NCBI GenBank assembly: GCA_030141605.1
Contig: JAQGDQ010001028.1
Coordinates: forward strand, 34,878 to 69,234
DNA length: 34,357 bases
Source: Tubiluchus corallicola
Taxonomy: Eukaryota > Priapulida > Priapulimorpha > Priapulimorphida > Tubiluchidae
Reading direction: 5' to 3'
Shown: positions 1 to 10,460 of the stretch, one piece after another
Position numbering within the stretch: the stretch's first letter is position 1
How the letters are laid out: every line of letters begins with the position of its first letter
The notes under the pieces: model-generated
What the model saw: the letters and a program-made list of their open reading frames with translations, nothing else
What the model was told of the DNA's origin: nothing
Database searches by the model: none
Translations under genes and position numbers: made by a program

Positions 1-574
1 CAACAACAACAATAACGGCGTCATCAACGAGCATGGGTCCCCCACCTAACATCGTTTTTGTCAACCGGAAGAAAGCATCCGACCAGGATAAAGATAAATG
101 AATATTTTTTAAATAGTAAAGGTACACCCCATCAGGATAAAGATAAATGAATATTTTAAAAAGTAAATACACTTCAGTCTCTGGCAATTTTAGTGTAATA
201 GTAAAGCGCCTCAGTTTTTTCTCTTTGTACATCTAGTCTAGATAAAAGTAAAATTTTAAATACCCTATTGTCAAAAAAGAAATCTTTCAATAAAAATGTG
301 GCTAATGCAACTTGTGAGTTTTTGGGATTATATATATATATATATCCTCACCTAAAAAATACTGACTCGTTGAAATGCGTGCAGACTAGAAGGCTGCGGG
401 CATTCAATTTTATCTAGACGGCAGCTGTCCTACTGTCTGCTTGCTGTACATTCCAACGGGCTTTTAAAAAAACAGGTACACGCACTTAAATAGCCGCGGG
501 TGTCATGTCTCGCAAGTCAATTAACGGATTAAGCCCTCATTAGCTAGGTAGTCGAGTCAATTACCGGATTAAGT

Positions 575-761
575 AATAGACACGTGCCTGCCTTGGCGTC
601 TGATCAGATGAGTGCATTCGTTGCGGGTTTAAACATGCGAGTTAGTACAGATAGAAAGATTTTTACAAAATAGACACGTGCCTGCCTTGGCGCCTGATCA
701 GATGAGTGCATTCGTTGCGGGTTTAAACATGCGAGTTAGTACAGATAGAAAGATTTTACAA
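575..761. repeat. 94-bp tandem duplication
   Basis: Two nearly identical adjacent copies start at 575 and 669 (AATAGACACGTGCCTGCCTT). They differ by one substitution (GGCGTC versus GGCGCC) and one T in a T-run, so the duplication is recent. Confidence 0.9.
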
Positions 762-1490
762 AATGAAAAGATAATTTTAACTAACATTAGTTATTATTGT
801 TCTGTCGGATAAAAAAAGTGGATGACGACCAAAGATCAGACTCTGCTTTAGGTAATACCGCGTCATCATCGTCGTTGGATACAGTTGACAAAAAAATAAA
901 GAAACCCAGAAATTAATCATGCTCGGCGACGTGTGAGTAGACTGTATGTTACACGTGGTAACGTTCGTGCTAATGGTCGGCCCGTGCTAACAATCGTGCT
1001 CGGCGGTGTGTGCGCGTGTGAGTAGACTGTATGTTGCACGATGCGACCGCATTGGATGGAGCGAAGGAGGCTTTTCGGCGACGGCATCCATCCATCCATC
1101 TCGGATAAAGGTAGGATAAAATTGTATCGCAACTTAGACGTGCATAAAAGAACATTCTAACCCGGATGAGGGTGGAGTAAAATTTTAAAAAATTGCATGG
1201 CAATTTAGACTCGCATAAAAGAACATCCTAACCATTTAACGACGACGACGACGACGAGACTGTGCACTGCTGCACGTGGGTAGAGAAATCTTTTAGCGTA
1301 GCCACGCGCGCGCGCAAGTCAATTACCCCATTATCTAGCTAGCGGCCAGCTAGGCGGCGAGAGTCGATTACCGGATTAGGCACAATTAGGGTGGAGCAAA
1401 GTGCGCGAGCGCGTGTCGAACGGACGACTGCATTTACCGCGGAGGGGGGGTGTTCTCGCCGGGCGCACCCCCCAAAGCGTGCGGGAGTCC

Positions 1491-1708
1491 CAACCGTCAC
1501 TCCTAATCCTTAAATCGGGCACTTAACTAGCGCAACAATAGACCCACTTCGCTTTTTTTAGGGGGTGATTTTTGTTCCCACCCCCGGCAGCCGAGGGGGG
1601 CGTGGCCCGTCGACCAACCGTCACTCCTAATCCTTAAATTGGTCACTTAACTAGCACGACAATAGAGCCACTTCACTTTTTTAGGGGTGTTCCCGGATTT
1701 TCGCACTT
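1491..1708. repeat. Direct duplication, 124-bp offset
   Basis: Copies start at 1491 and 1615 with CAACCGTCACTCCTAATCCT. Both run through CACTTAACTAGC and CAATAGA to a T-run and TAGGGG. They differ by several substitutions. Confidence 0.85.
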
Positions 1709-1792
1709 TTTTAGGGGTGTTCCCCCCCCCCCCCCGGGCAGCCAAAGGGGGGTGGGGAAATCGGCCAGAGGTGTAACATCCCTACTACTGAG

Positions 1793-2054
1793 GGATACCA
1801 ACACCTTGCTTTTGATGCTAGGCTATTAAAATGGAAGGATACCAACTCTTTGTTTTTGATGCTAAGCTATTAAAATGGAAGGATACCAACACTTTGCTTT
1901 TGATGCTAAGCTATTAAAATGGAAGGATACCAACACTTTGCTTTTGATGCCAAGCTATTAAAATGGAAGGATACCAACACTTTGCTTTTGATGCCAAGCT
2001 ATTAAAATGGAAGGATACCAACTCTTTGCTTTCGATGCCAAGCTACTAAAATGG
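1793..2054. repeat. 44-bp tandem repeat, six copies
   Basis: Units begin at 1793, 1837, 1881, 1925, 1969 and 2013 with GGATACCAACWCYTTG and continue TTTTGATGC to ATTAAAATGGAA. Only a few substitutions separate the copies; the last is slightly shortened. No coding potential. Confidence 0.95.
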
Positions 2055-3433
2055 TCAATTAATACAATGATTAAATATGTGTGTGTATTTTTCAGTCTCA
2101 AAGATTTTGGGAAAATTCCTTCGCGTTGGGGAAGAAAAGCCATAAAACGCTGTAAGATCTGGTACTAAATGCAGGAACCCCAAAGCTTGGTTATTGTTGT
2201 TGGTGGTAGCAGTGGCGGTAGGGATGGTGTCTTTGTATCACATTTATCTTTGAAGGTTGACAGACCATAACGGTGCTCGATTTTTCACTTTCTCAATACG
2301 GCTGACATATGTGCGTGCTGAATGGATCTGCCCCATACATTATTATATTGTTGTGGTTCCTTTCATTGTAATGTACTGTTGCGATAGTAGCCAGGAGGTC
2401 TAGGGTTCAAATCTGGATCAGTGAATCAGTTGGGAAATTGACTGAGAAAGTTTAGGTGTGAACTATCCTAAGTTTTTTCCTGCATTCCTAAAGGTGATAA
2501 TAATTGCAGAACAGGTGCTTAAAATGGATTTGTCCCAGCTATTCTAAAATTTTACGAAAAAGTGTATGCATGACAACGCTAAACGTTATCAAAGTTTAGC
2601 TTTACAATTAGCTTTACAATAAATGAGCAAGCAGGAGTGTTACCATTAGAATTATTGGAACAAACTGAACTGTGTTCCTATCTGATGACAAGTCTCACGA
2701 AAATTCAGTTTTATAATTTATATATTTGCCAAAAATGACAAAATTCTTTACCATGAAAAATGTGGCGACGTTTTTCGTCTGCATTTGAGAATAATTTTAA
2801 CAAATGGTGAGCATACGTTATACAAAAGTATACTAAAGAATACGGCTTTAAAATATTTAAAATTTGTAAATCTGGGTGTCGATTGTTGCACGCTACAATA
2901 ATATTAGCAACCAGACAAATGCGTGTATAATAAAGTAATATTTATTAAACTAATTAGGAACTTAAACAAAGAAGATCAGAGCAGCATGACAGTCTAGAAT
3001 GCAGAACATTCCTAAGCAATCACCAAGATCTTTGATCTACACAAACCATATCTATGGTATTGTTACATCGATGCATCTTTTTTTCTGTACTCACTTTCTT
3101 GTATTTATGTTGCAAGTTCGGCCATATTTGTTTCTTAAAGTTTCCACACGAATAAGAAAGCCATTTATTCCCATCTAAAAGTGAATAAAAAATAAAAAGT
3201 TTGATTCACTTTTATTGACTGACTATATAGAAGCCAGGTTCCAGCAATCAAGGCATGAACTACTTAATGTTTATAGTTGCGACAGGACTGGGACCTAGTA
3301 TTTAGTATGATTAACGATGTGAGAGAGGACACTGAAAAGATAGAAGTGTCATAGCCAGATTCTGATTTGTGTAGATCAATTTTCAACGAAATAAACAGCT
3401 GAAGGCAGTGTGACACATGGAAGATTAACATAA
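2055..3433. other. Non-coding stretch, no gene seen
   Basis: AT-rich with stops in all frames. A possible tRNA-like T-arm or B-box (GGTTCAAATCT, around 2404) hints at an old SINE near 2350-2420. Nothing else is recognisable. Confidence 0.5.
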
Positions 3434-3840
3434 AGATTGAGACAAAGGTTGAGGTGGAGGTTGAGGTTCAGATTAAGGTTAAGGTAAGGCAAGGTTAAAG
3501 TTAACGTTAAAGTTAAGGTTAAGAATAAGGTTAAGGTAAGGTTAAAGATAAGGTTAAGTTTAACAATAAGGTTAAGTTAAGGTTAACGTTAAGAATATGG
3601 TTAAAGTTAAGGTTAAGGATCAGGTTCAGGTTAAGCTTAAGTTTAAGGTTAAGGTTAAGAATAAGGTTAAGTTAAGGTTAAGGTTAAGGTTCAGGTTAAG
3701 GTTAAGTTTAAGGTTAAGAATAAGGTTAAAGTTAAGATTAAGGTTAAGGTTAAGGTTGAGGATCAAGTTCAGGTTAAGGTTAAGGTTAAGTTTAAGTGCT
3801 GTTGTATGGTCAAGGTCAAGATCAAGATTATGATTAAGAT
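3434..3840. repeat. Degenerate telomere-like TTAAGG/GGTTAA tract
   Basis: About 400 bp of imperfect hexamer repeats (AGGTTAAGGTTAAGG with variants such as GTTAAAG and TTCAGG). This is one base from the metazoan telomere unit TTAGGG. It produces a spurious Lys/Val or Arg/Leu open frame that should not be taken for a gene. Confidence 0.85.
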
Positions 3841-4188
3841 TTTTCTAAACCCTAAAGGGAATTTTGTTGTTTTGATTAGAACAAAAGGAACAAATCAAAG
3901 CAAAACAACTAGGCACAGTTATAGAATTTAGAAGAATCAAAGAGTTACAAAAAACAAGTACGTACACTAGTAGGATCAACAGTACTTCTTTATCTACAAA
4001 ATAAGGCAGCAAATTTACGATTGCTGGTATTCTAAAATAAAACTCACGTGTCAACTGAAATTTTGAGTTTAGCACGACTTTTTCTACAAAAGCTCTGCTG
4101 CTAGATCTAGAATAACGTGTACTGAATTTCCACTTTAATTTTTTCCTGGCACGACTTGGCAATTCCTCAACTGAAAAGACAATGTAAG
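3841..4188. other. Non-coding stretch, no gene seen
   Basis: A 105-codon minus-strand open frame at 3845-4162 has no recognisable domain or family motif. I see no supported gene. Confidence 0.5.
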
Positions 4189-4196
4189 AGTGGAAG

Positions 4197-4828
4197 CAGA
4201 GTCGGAGAACGTGGCGGGGTCAAGGGGCAATGGCCCCCGGACGCAAGGGTGAGAGGGCACAAAATACTTCTAGTGTTCAATCTCTGTTAATTATTAATTA
4301 CAGATTCGACATTAACAAAACAAGTAACAAAAGCTTTCAAACAACAGCAAAATTGCCTTGTCACAGATCATCGTAGCTGACTTATATACGACATGCAGCC
4401 TAGAAAAATAGCTAATGTTGTTACTTAACAGCGTTACACAGGTGTGCCCTAGCAGATCGATAGTTTTGGGAGAAACAATGGCGCTTCTCTAAATGCCGAT
4501 TGTATTATTGTGAAAACGTGTAGTGTTCTGTATCTTTCACAATCTTTGCATGTTTTATTGCTGGAGCTGAATGTTTAATGACTGTCGTGTTATGAGCAAC
4601 TAATACATAGAAAAGAGTTATTCTGCTGCAGTACAACAAATCAAACTCAGGGCGATTCTTTTTTCGATTATCTTTACCCAATCATGTCGAAAAAGCAAAG
4701 TCAGACTCAGGGACGAAAAAACGCACACAGTTTGTAATTTCTCCCACGAAAGAAATGATCAAAACATTAAAAGGGTAGGGCGCCTGAATTTTTTTCCCCG
4801 GGCACCACAAGAACTTGCTACGCCATTG
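4197..4828. mobile_element. Degenerate hAT-like non-autonomous element
   Basis: Ends CAGAGTCGGAGAACGT on the left and, reading inward from the right, CAATGGCGTAGCAAGT: 10 of 16 positions match. Flanks AGTGGAAG (4189-4196) and CATGGAAG (4829-4836) match at 6 of 8 and look like an eroded 8-bp target duplication. Both ends carry the GC-rich subterminal motif GGCCCCCGG or CCCCGGGCACC. No transposase frame remains. The CARTGGCGTAGC-type end and 8-bp duplication are typical of hAT. Confidence 0.6.
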
Positions 4829-4995
4829 CATGGAAGCCAGTTCAAGATGGTTAAGAACGAATAATTGGTTTGAAGATTAGTTAGCTAAATAGTTAATTAG
4901 TTAACTAAAACATGACATGCTAGAGTAGTTACTGAACTTTTAGGACTAAATTAATCGAAACGTATGTTCTCCTACCACTATGTACTGGTTAGCCA

Positions 4996-5063
4996 TTTTT
5001 GTGTGGTTCAAAGATCATAGCATTGGATTCGTAATCTCAAAGTTTCTGGTTCAAATGTAGGCT
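4996..5063 (+). repeat. tRNA-Thr(CGT)-like SINE head or tRNA pseudogene
   Basis: It resembles a tRNA from the D-arm (CAAAGATCATAGCA) through an anticodon arm TTGGA-TTCGTAA-TCTCA, with a 7-nt loop placing CGT at the anticodon, to a B-box-like GGTTCAAATG. The anticodon stem is mismatched and no acceptor stem is seen, so it is not a functional tRNA. A T-rich tail follows. Confidence 0.5.
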
Positions 5064-5237
5064 CAGTCTTACTTTTTTACATTTCTTTTAATTTGGTCAA
5101 GCTTGACTTCACGAAACCTCATCAACAAGTGACTCAATCAGTGGGAGTGGCTTTCCCAATAGACTTAGAAGTGCTGAAGCGCCATCTCCGGAACGGATAT
5201 GACAACATGGCTACTGCCGAAAATAACAACGTTACGA

Positions 5238-5580
5238 CGCGTTCAGACAACTGAGTTTTGTCGTCTAGTTAATACCCCAGGTAACTCGCAAGTGCGTTCA
5301 GACTAATAAGCAGAACTTGGTGCGAGTTACTTTCCAGTAAGTGTGAGTTGACACTTCATTCTTTGTTTACTGCGAGAAGTGTCGAGAGTAACTCGCCAAG
5401 GTGTTCACACCAGACAGTAACTAGCAGGAAATCAATTTGTAGCAACTATCGGAGAGTTTGCGGTGACTCGCAAAGCAGTTAACACTTGTGAGTTTGCTGT
5501 CAGAGAGAAAACACAAACGTGTAACACTTGTGAACTCAGAGAGAAGACTTACGACAAAAAATCGCTAGTCTGAAAGCTCC
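5238..5580. mobile_element. MITE-like inverted-repeat element
   Basis: Inverted terminal blocks: TTCAGAC at 5242-5248 and TTTTGTCGT at 5256-5264 are mirrored by ACGACAAAA at 5551-5559 and GTCTGAA at 5568-5574, with matching spacing (one indel). Inside is a perfect 10-bp inverted repeat GTAACTCGCA (5281-5290) and TGCGAGTTAC (5321-5330), with several ACTCGCA copies. No target duplication was identified. Confidence 0.5.
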
Positions 5581-5862
5581 TTTAGACAAACACCACTCAC
5601 GATTTGCTCTATACTACTCGCAACTCAACTCATCAGTCAAATTAAAGTCATACGACTGACACAAAATGCCAACACAATTAAGTCTTTTTAGTGATAAAAC
5701 TTCCTAGCCGGGTTCAAAATGAAACGTCCATGACTGTGCACACAACTATCCACCAGAAGTGGGTTAGAGCTTCCAAATTTTGTCATAGATTTAAGGTCAA
5801 ATTTTCTTTTTATTAGGTTTTCTGTTAGGTCTGACTTTCTTAACCCTACGCGATATGCTCAC

Positions 5863-6030
5863 CTATCTGTCCAGGTAATGCGAAGTTGATTACAGGTGCA
5901 ACATTAGAAAAGAGACTTGGTATGAGAGCAGGTATCACCCGGGGGCATTCTTCTGTCCAGGAATTGTTCCAGAGTGTTGCGAGACTTCGACCAGGAACTC
6001 GTACATCAACCCAAAGCGTGCCATCGTATT
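5863..6030 (-). CDS. Orphan internal exon, possible GH31 (MYORG-like) glycosidase
   Basis: On the minus strand a 168-nt open segment lies between an acceptor TTTAATACTTTCAG and a donor GATAG|GTGAGC. One base of carry-over on each side keeps frame. It encodes YDGTLWVDVRVPGRSLATLW, a NNS sequon, then CPRVIPALIPSLF and FALPGQIG. The order VR.G.RS, then .IP.L., then .LP..IGG resembles the end of the catalytic barrel in GH31 glycosidases of the MYORG/KIAA1161 group; that match is from memory. No flanking exons were found within several kilobases on either side, so it may be a gene with long introns, a relic exon, or another family. Confidence 0.45.
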
Positions 6031-6836
6031 CTGAAAGTATTAAAGGAAAACAAGTCATTCAGTGCGTAGGGTTTATTTTACTGTTATTAATTAAAGTTGT
6101 AAAAATATAACAAAGAAATTTGCAACGAATTGCTTATAAAGCATAAATTTAAAACATACTACCTCTGAACATGAATTTTCATGCGTGAGGTGGTTACCGC
6201 CATTCACTTGAAAATCATGACGTAATTGGGAAACTTCGTGAGTTTCCGTAACTGCGTTGCGGCTTTCGGTAAACGCACGCTGCTTAAACTAATTCAGACT
6301 TCTGCAGCTTATTTAATGTTTACGCAAACATATTGCAAAATTAGCTATCCATTTTTTTGCAAAAACTTATTACACTTTTGATGAAGATTGACAGTGTGCT
6401 ACTTTTCTTCAAGACGTCACTGGATGAAGAATGGGCATTGAAAATGGGAGCGCCCATAGGATGAAGGGATCGCGACTTTAGAGTGATTTTACTAGTTACA
6501 CGAGGCGCTTATTGCTGTTATACTGCAAATCCTTCTAACATTTTTTCGCGACTGAGCATTGAAATTAGCCTGAACTCCCAGGAAGCTCCGACCTTTCCTT
6601 TAACTTTTAAACAGACAATTATAAACAAATAGACGTAATGCCCAGCAGTGAGTAAACTTCGTAACCATGTCAAATAAATTAATTTCGACAGTCTCATCTT
6701 AGAGAGTGCTACCGTATAGCGCCAAAACAAGATAAAAATTGCTCTAGATCATAAAATCCAAGTAATAGTGTCACGTGTAAAAAGCCACAAGTACAAAAGT
6801 CACCGAAAAAACCCACAGAAAAAAGCCCGAAAAAAG
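6031..6836. other. Non-coding stretch, no gene seen
   Basis: AT-rich. Small open frames lack family motifs. An imperfect palindrome surrounds 6176-6225 (TTTTCATGCG / CACTTGAAAA). Confidence 0.5.
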
Positions 6837-6905
6837 AAAAAACCCTAACCCTAACCCTGACCATAAACCTAACCTTAACCCTAACCCCTAATCCTAATCT
6901 TAACT
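6837..6905. repeat. Interstitial telomere-like (CCCTAA)n tract
   Basis: Starts ACCCTAACCCTAACCCTGA, degrades to ACCTTAACCCTAACCCC and ends CCTAATCCTAATCTTAA. The same ending occurs in the tract at 26325-26392. Confidence 0.9.
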
Positions 6906-6924
6906 CTAAAATACTGAATCCGTA

Positions 6925-7000
6925 CCAGACGGTTTAGTCTAGTAGTAGCGCGTCCGCTTTCAGTCTAGGAGAACGTGAGTTCGATACAGCGGTCGGGTCA
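6925..7000 (+). repeat. tRNA-derived SINE head with A and B boxes
   Basis: ACGGTTTAGTCTAGTAGTAG resembles a tRNA-Glu-type D-arm with the pol III A box. It is followed by GCTTTCA, which would place TTC in the anticodon loop, and by a B-box-like GTGAGTTCGATAC at 6975-6987. The stems are eroded, so this is SINE-derived and not a tRNA gene. Its left part is clearly homologous to the 58-bp satellite at 10461-11912. Confidence 0.65.
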
Positions 7001-8040
7001 TACCAAAGACTTTAAAAATGGTACAGAGCCTCACGCGTGGTATTTAGGGTAAACGTAGTTGTAGATTGTTATTTACAGTCTGCCCAAAAGCTCTTTGGAA
7101 TTATTATTATTGTATTGAACAAAACGTGCCCTTTTCACGTACATGTAAAGCCATCCTATATAAATAGTAAGGCCAACATGTACACGTGTATTGCCAGTTA
7201 ATAACTGATTTCAAATATTTTTTGTTTTATTACTTTAACTGTTTGTTGACTAACTTGAATATTTTTGTTTGATTACATGACTTTCTTACTCTACTAAAAT
7301 TAAGACTTTTTCTGTGTTCTTTGTGATCTTACTACTGGTCCCCGTTTCGAATTTCATTCTGTTTCATCAAAAGTATCACAGCTATCAGTTGCCAGTCTAC
7401 AAGTGCCCAAACTGTAATTAGAGAGGCAGGACGAAAAGACAAAATGACCAAAATGCAGAATTTCCATTGCACGCTGACAATTAAACAGGGCGTTCGAAAA
7501 AAATAGAGCAGTAGAAATATGACAGCTATGACAGAATAAACCTGAACTCTTCTGCATTATTGCATCATAGTGACGTAAAAAATAATATTCTATTGTTTAT
7601 TAGTCTAATTTTCCTACCTGTGTGTAACATTTTGCCATTACATACAGCGCATGTGCATATGTAGGCTATACTATATACTGTTCCTACTATATAATTTTGG
7701 ACTACGCTTTGGCAGCCTTTTTTGTGCACTACTTCTTTTGGAACACCCAGTACAAGCACTGAAATTTCAAGCATTTTATTCTGGCTTTCAGGCAAATGAA
7801 TTGTAATTAATACGATACTATAGTTACATAACAATATCTCAAAATACAGTTCGCAACTTTACTCAATCTTGCGGCTTAAACATTAACTAACGGCGACATT
7901 TCAAAATAGAATACAAATCAAACTAATGCGTTTTCAAGAAACTTACCTGCTACCGACTCCCTCGGGCGAGCGAAAATTATTAGCAGAACAAAGAAATTAA
8001 GTGACATTAGCGAAGAAATCACAAACACTCGTAATAAACA
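7001..8040. other. Non-coding stretch, no gene seen
   Basis: AT-rich with stops in all frames. The first 60 bases may be the SINE body. Minus-strand open frames of 67 and 89 codons (7354-7834) show no recognisable domains. Confidence 0.5.
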
Positions 8041-8109
8041 CAGAGGTGGGCACTATAGACTATAGAGTTAGCACAGTTAGCTGTAGCGCCCGGACCTGTT
8101 TTTGAATTG

Positions 8110-8180
8110 CTGCGGGTAAAATGCAGTAGCACTGTCACACGTTTTTGACTTGCTGCGGGTAAAATGCAGTAGCACTGTTG
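8110..8180. repeat. 42-bp direct duplication
   Basis: TGCTGCGGGTAAAATGCAGT followed by AGCACTGT occurs at about 8110 and again 42 bp later. It is a short local duplication. Confidence 0.85.
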
Positions 8181-8439
8181 CACTGACTATACTGTACCGG
8201 CTTTAATGGTTTAGTTTCTTTTTATATATTTTTTATCTTCGAAACCTTAACGAGATTTTATTTATTTATTAAATATATCCAATGGTATCATGGTATAACA
8301 ATATGGTGTAGCTGTTGATGACTTCTGAACAACGTAGATGATACTTCCAAAATTGCGTCAAGCAACATTGAGTATTTATAATACTGCTGTGGCAAAAGTT
8401 GGTCAAAATTTTGGCAGAAATGCTGTTGAAGTCAGTTTC

Positions 8440-9759
8440 TGGCCTTAACATGTAGGCGCCAGTGCTGGGACCATTATTATGTTGTGCTGCAATAAACTGG
8501 ATTAACGAGATGGTGATAACAGGGACTGTAATGGGCAGGAATATACATGTGGGTATGTTATTATTCATTGATGATATCGTGGGAATAGGACAAGAAACCA
8601 TAATCAAACAGATGATTAAAAACTGTAACGAAATTGAAAGAACCAAAAGACTATCATTCAATATACAGAAAACACAATATATGAGAACAAACATGACACG
8701 AAAGAAAAGGATTCCAGTATTATGTGAGTCACTAAGGAACGGAAAGGTTAAGGAAGCAGAGGAATACCAATATTTGGGAGATTAATACAAAATGTAGTTA
8801 TGAAACAATGTTGGGAAAACTAACCAGGAAAAATAAAATGATAATTACTTACATCAATACAATAGGAGGTGAGCTGAAAGTGGGAGATTGCTCAATGGGA
8901 GTTAAACTAAAGCTATACAAGCTTCTTTCAGTGAGTGCAGTGCTAAATAGATCTGAGACATGGTCAAATTTGACAACAACTGATTTGGAGAAATTAGAAA
9001 TGATTCAAGCAAATGCTTTAAAAACCTTATTTAATCTTAGCGAATCAACGCCATACTGGGGATTAGTAACTGAAATAGGCATATGGCCTCTAAAACATAA
9101 AGTGAATTATAGGAGACTGATGTTCTATCGAAATTTACTGATTAGTAAACCAAAGAGATTAGCATCAGAGGTACTCGAAATGCAAATAAACAGTGCACAT
9201 GAAAGGTCATGGTATAATGAAGTAGGTGAGGCTGCAAAAAATATACCATAGATGCTAATAAAGAAAGGGTGAAGGTCATGAAAAAGTCTGAATGGAAAAA
9301 GAAATAAAGAATAAGATTGAATGTTTTATAAAGAATGAATGTGCTGAAAATGCAGGAGCAGCACTAAATTGAGATTTTTAGAACATACCGAGTGGAAACG
9401 ACAAAATTACATAGACACATGCAAGCCAGAAGAGGTTAAAGATATATTGGAAATAAGACTGAATATGATTAAAGTTAAAGGAAACTACAAGAATGAGTTA
9501 AAGGATCAGTTATTATGCCCAGTGTGTGGGGAAGATGATGATACTACTGAACATATGCTTAAATGTGGCAGATATGGAGAATATATTAATGAACAGTGAA
9601 AAGGGAGGATTGCTAGAAATCAGAAATCTAGTGAACGAATGCATGGAATACAGGATAAAGACAAATAAAGACATTAAACTGGGAAAAGACAACTAAAAGA
9701 TCAGCGTTATAGAAAAGTAGACTTTGCACCCTATAAAGGTGCCCACCTCTGATAGGTGG
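8440..9759 (+). pseudogene. Decayed non-LTR retrotransposon (LINE), 5'-truncated
   Basis: Three broken frames from one reverse-transcriptase polyprotein. The frame at 8462-8785 has LLCCAAINW and LLFIDDIVGIG (RT catalytic box with FIDD in place of the usual A/M at the second position) and ends EYQYLGD. The frame at 8808-9251 has the post-RT region (RSETW, ALKTLF, ESTPYWGL, GIWPLKHK, YRRLMFYRNLL). The frame at 9369-9599 ends with the C-terminal zinc motif CPVCGEDDDTTEHMLKC. Stops and frameshifts separate them. The element seems to end in a small hairpin CCACCT-CTGAT-AGGTGG at 9743-9759. The clade was not assigned. Confidence 0.85.
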
Positions 9760-10460
9760 AGAGAGTTGAGTATCGCAATCGCAAAACCTATGTGAACGTA
9801 CCTGTAATTTTACCTGTGAAATTGTAAATTAAGTTGAGTCTCACTAAACACGCTTGCAGAAACCTCGGTAAACGTTAAATAATGTTTAGATGAATTTTCA
9901 AGTGATTATTTGTAGCGTCTCTACCTGATTTGCTGTAAACCAGTATGATGTTCCAATGATGTATTATGTTGTTATAGCCGCACGATGTCAGTAATATTTA
10001 CTTTTACTGTCTTAAATTATAATAATTAGATTATTATACATTTGTAAGCAGTGAAAGCAGTCAAATTTATTATTTTCATTTTTTATATAGAGAAATAAAG
10101 ATTTCTGACAACACCATATGCTATGAAGGAAATTCTTTTGTGTTCCCGTCATAAAAGCATAACATGACCGGCTTTAACACTAAGCAAACTTGGCAGTTGC
10201 CTTGGGCGCGAAATTTTAGAGTTCGTTAACTTTTAAATTTGGCTTAATTAATAACAAAATGCACGTGTAATTGTTTAAATGAACAATACTTTAATTAAAT
10301 GAAAACGAATTCTTTTTTCCTTTTCACCATTATTGTAAAATTTATGATTCATCCAGGCTAGCACAAAACGCTTTCTACTTTAACTTTACTTGGTTTCACA
10401 GGATTAAATAAATTCAGGCAGGCACTACTGATGTGTAGTGAAGTTTTCAGAGTAACTCAT
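9760..10460. other. Non-coding stretch, no gene seen
   Basis: AT-rich spacer between the LINE relic and the 58-bp satellite. Stops in all frames; no feature recognised. Confidence 0.5.

Larger units (their letters stand above)
1..1790. repeat. GC-richer mosaic of nested direct duplications
   Basis: No gene seen. Direct duplications visible here: a 49-bp offset repeat at 84 and 133 (CAGGATAAAGATAAATGAAT); related segments around 921-955 and 999-1041 (GAGTAGACTGTATGTT); around 1103-1160 and 1164-1232 (GCATAAAAGAACAT); and around 516, 557 and 1316 (GTCAATTAMC). Also (GAC)n at 1239-1256, a G-run at 1443-1450, a C-run at 1722-1735 and a G-run at 1746-1751. It is richer in GC and CpG than the rest of the window. 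Its origin is unknown. Confidence 0.7.

Noticed and set aside
3597-3833. Lys/Val and Arg/Leu-rich open frame
   Set aside because: It is a by-product of the degenerate TTAAGG hexamer tract.
4996-5063. Functional tRNA-Thr gene
   Set aside because: Mismatched anticodon stem and no acceptor stem; more likely a SINE head or pseudogene.
8269-8694. 141-codon minus-strand open frame
   Set aside because: Antisense of the reverse-transcriptase relic; no independent motif.
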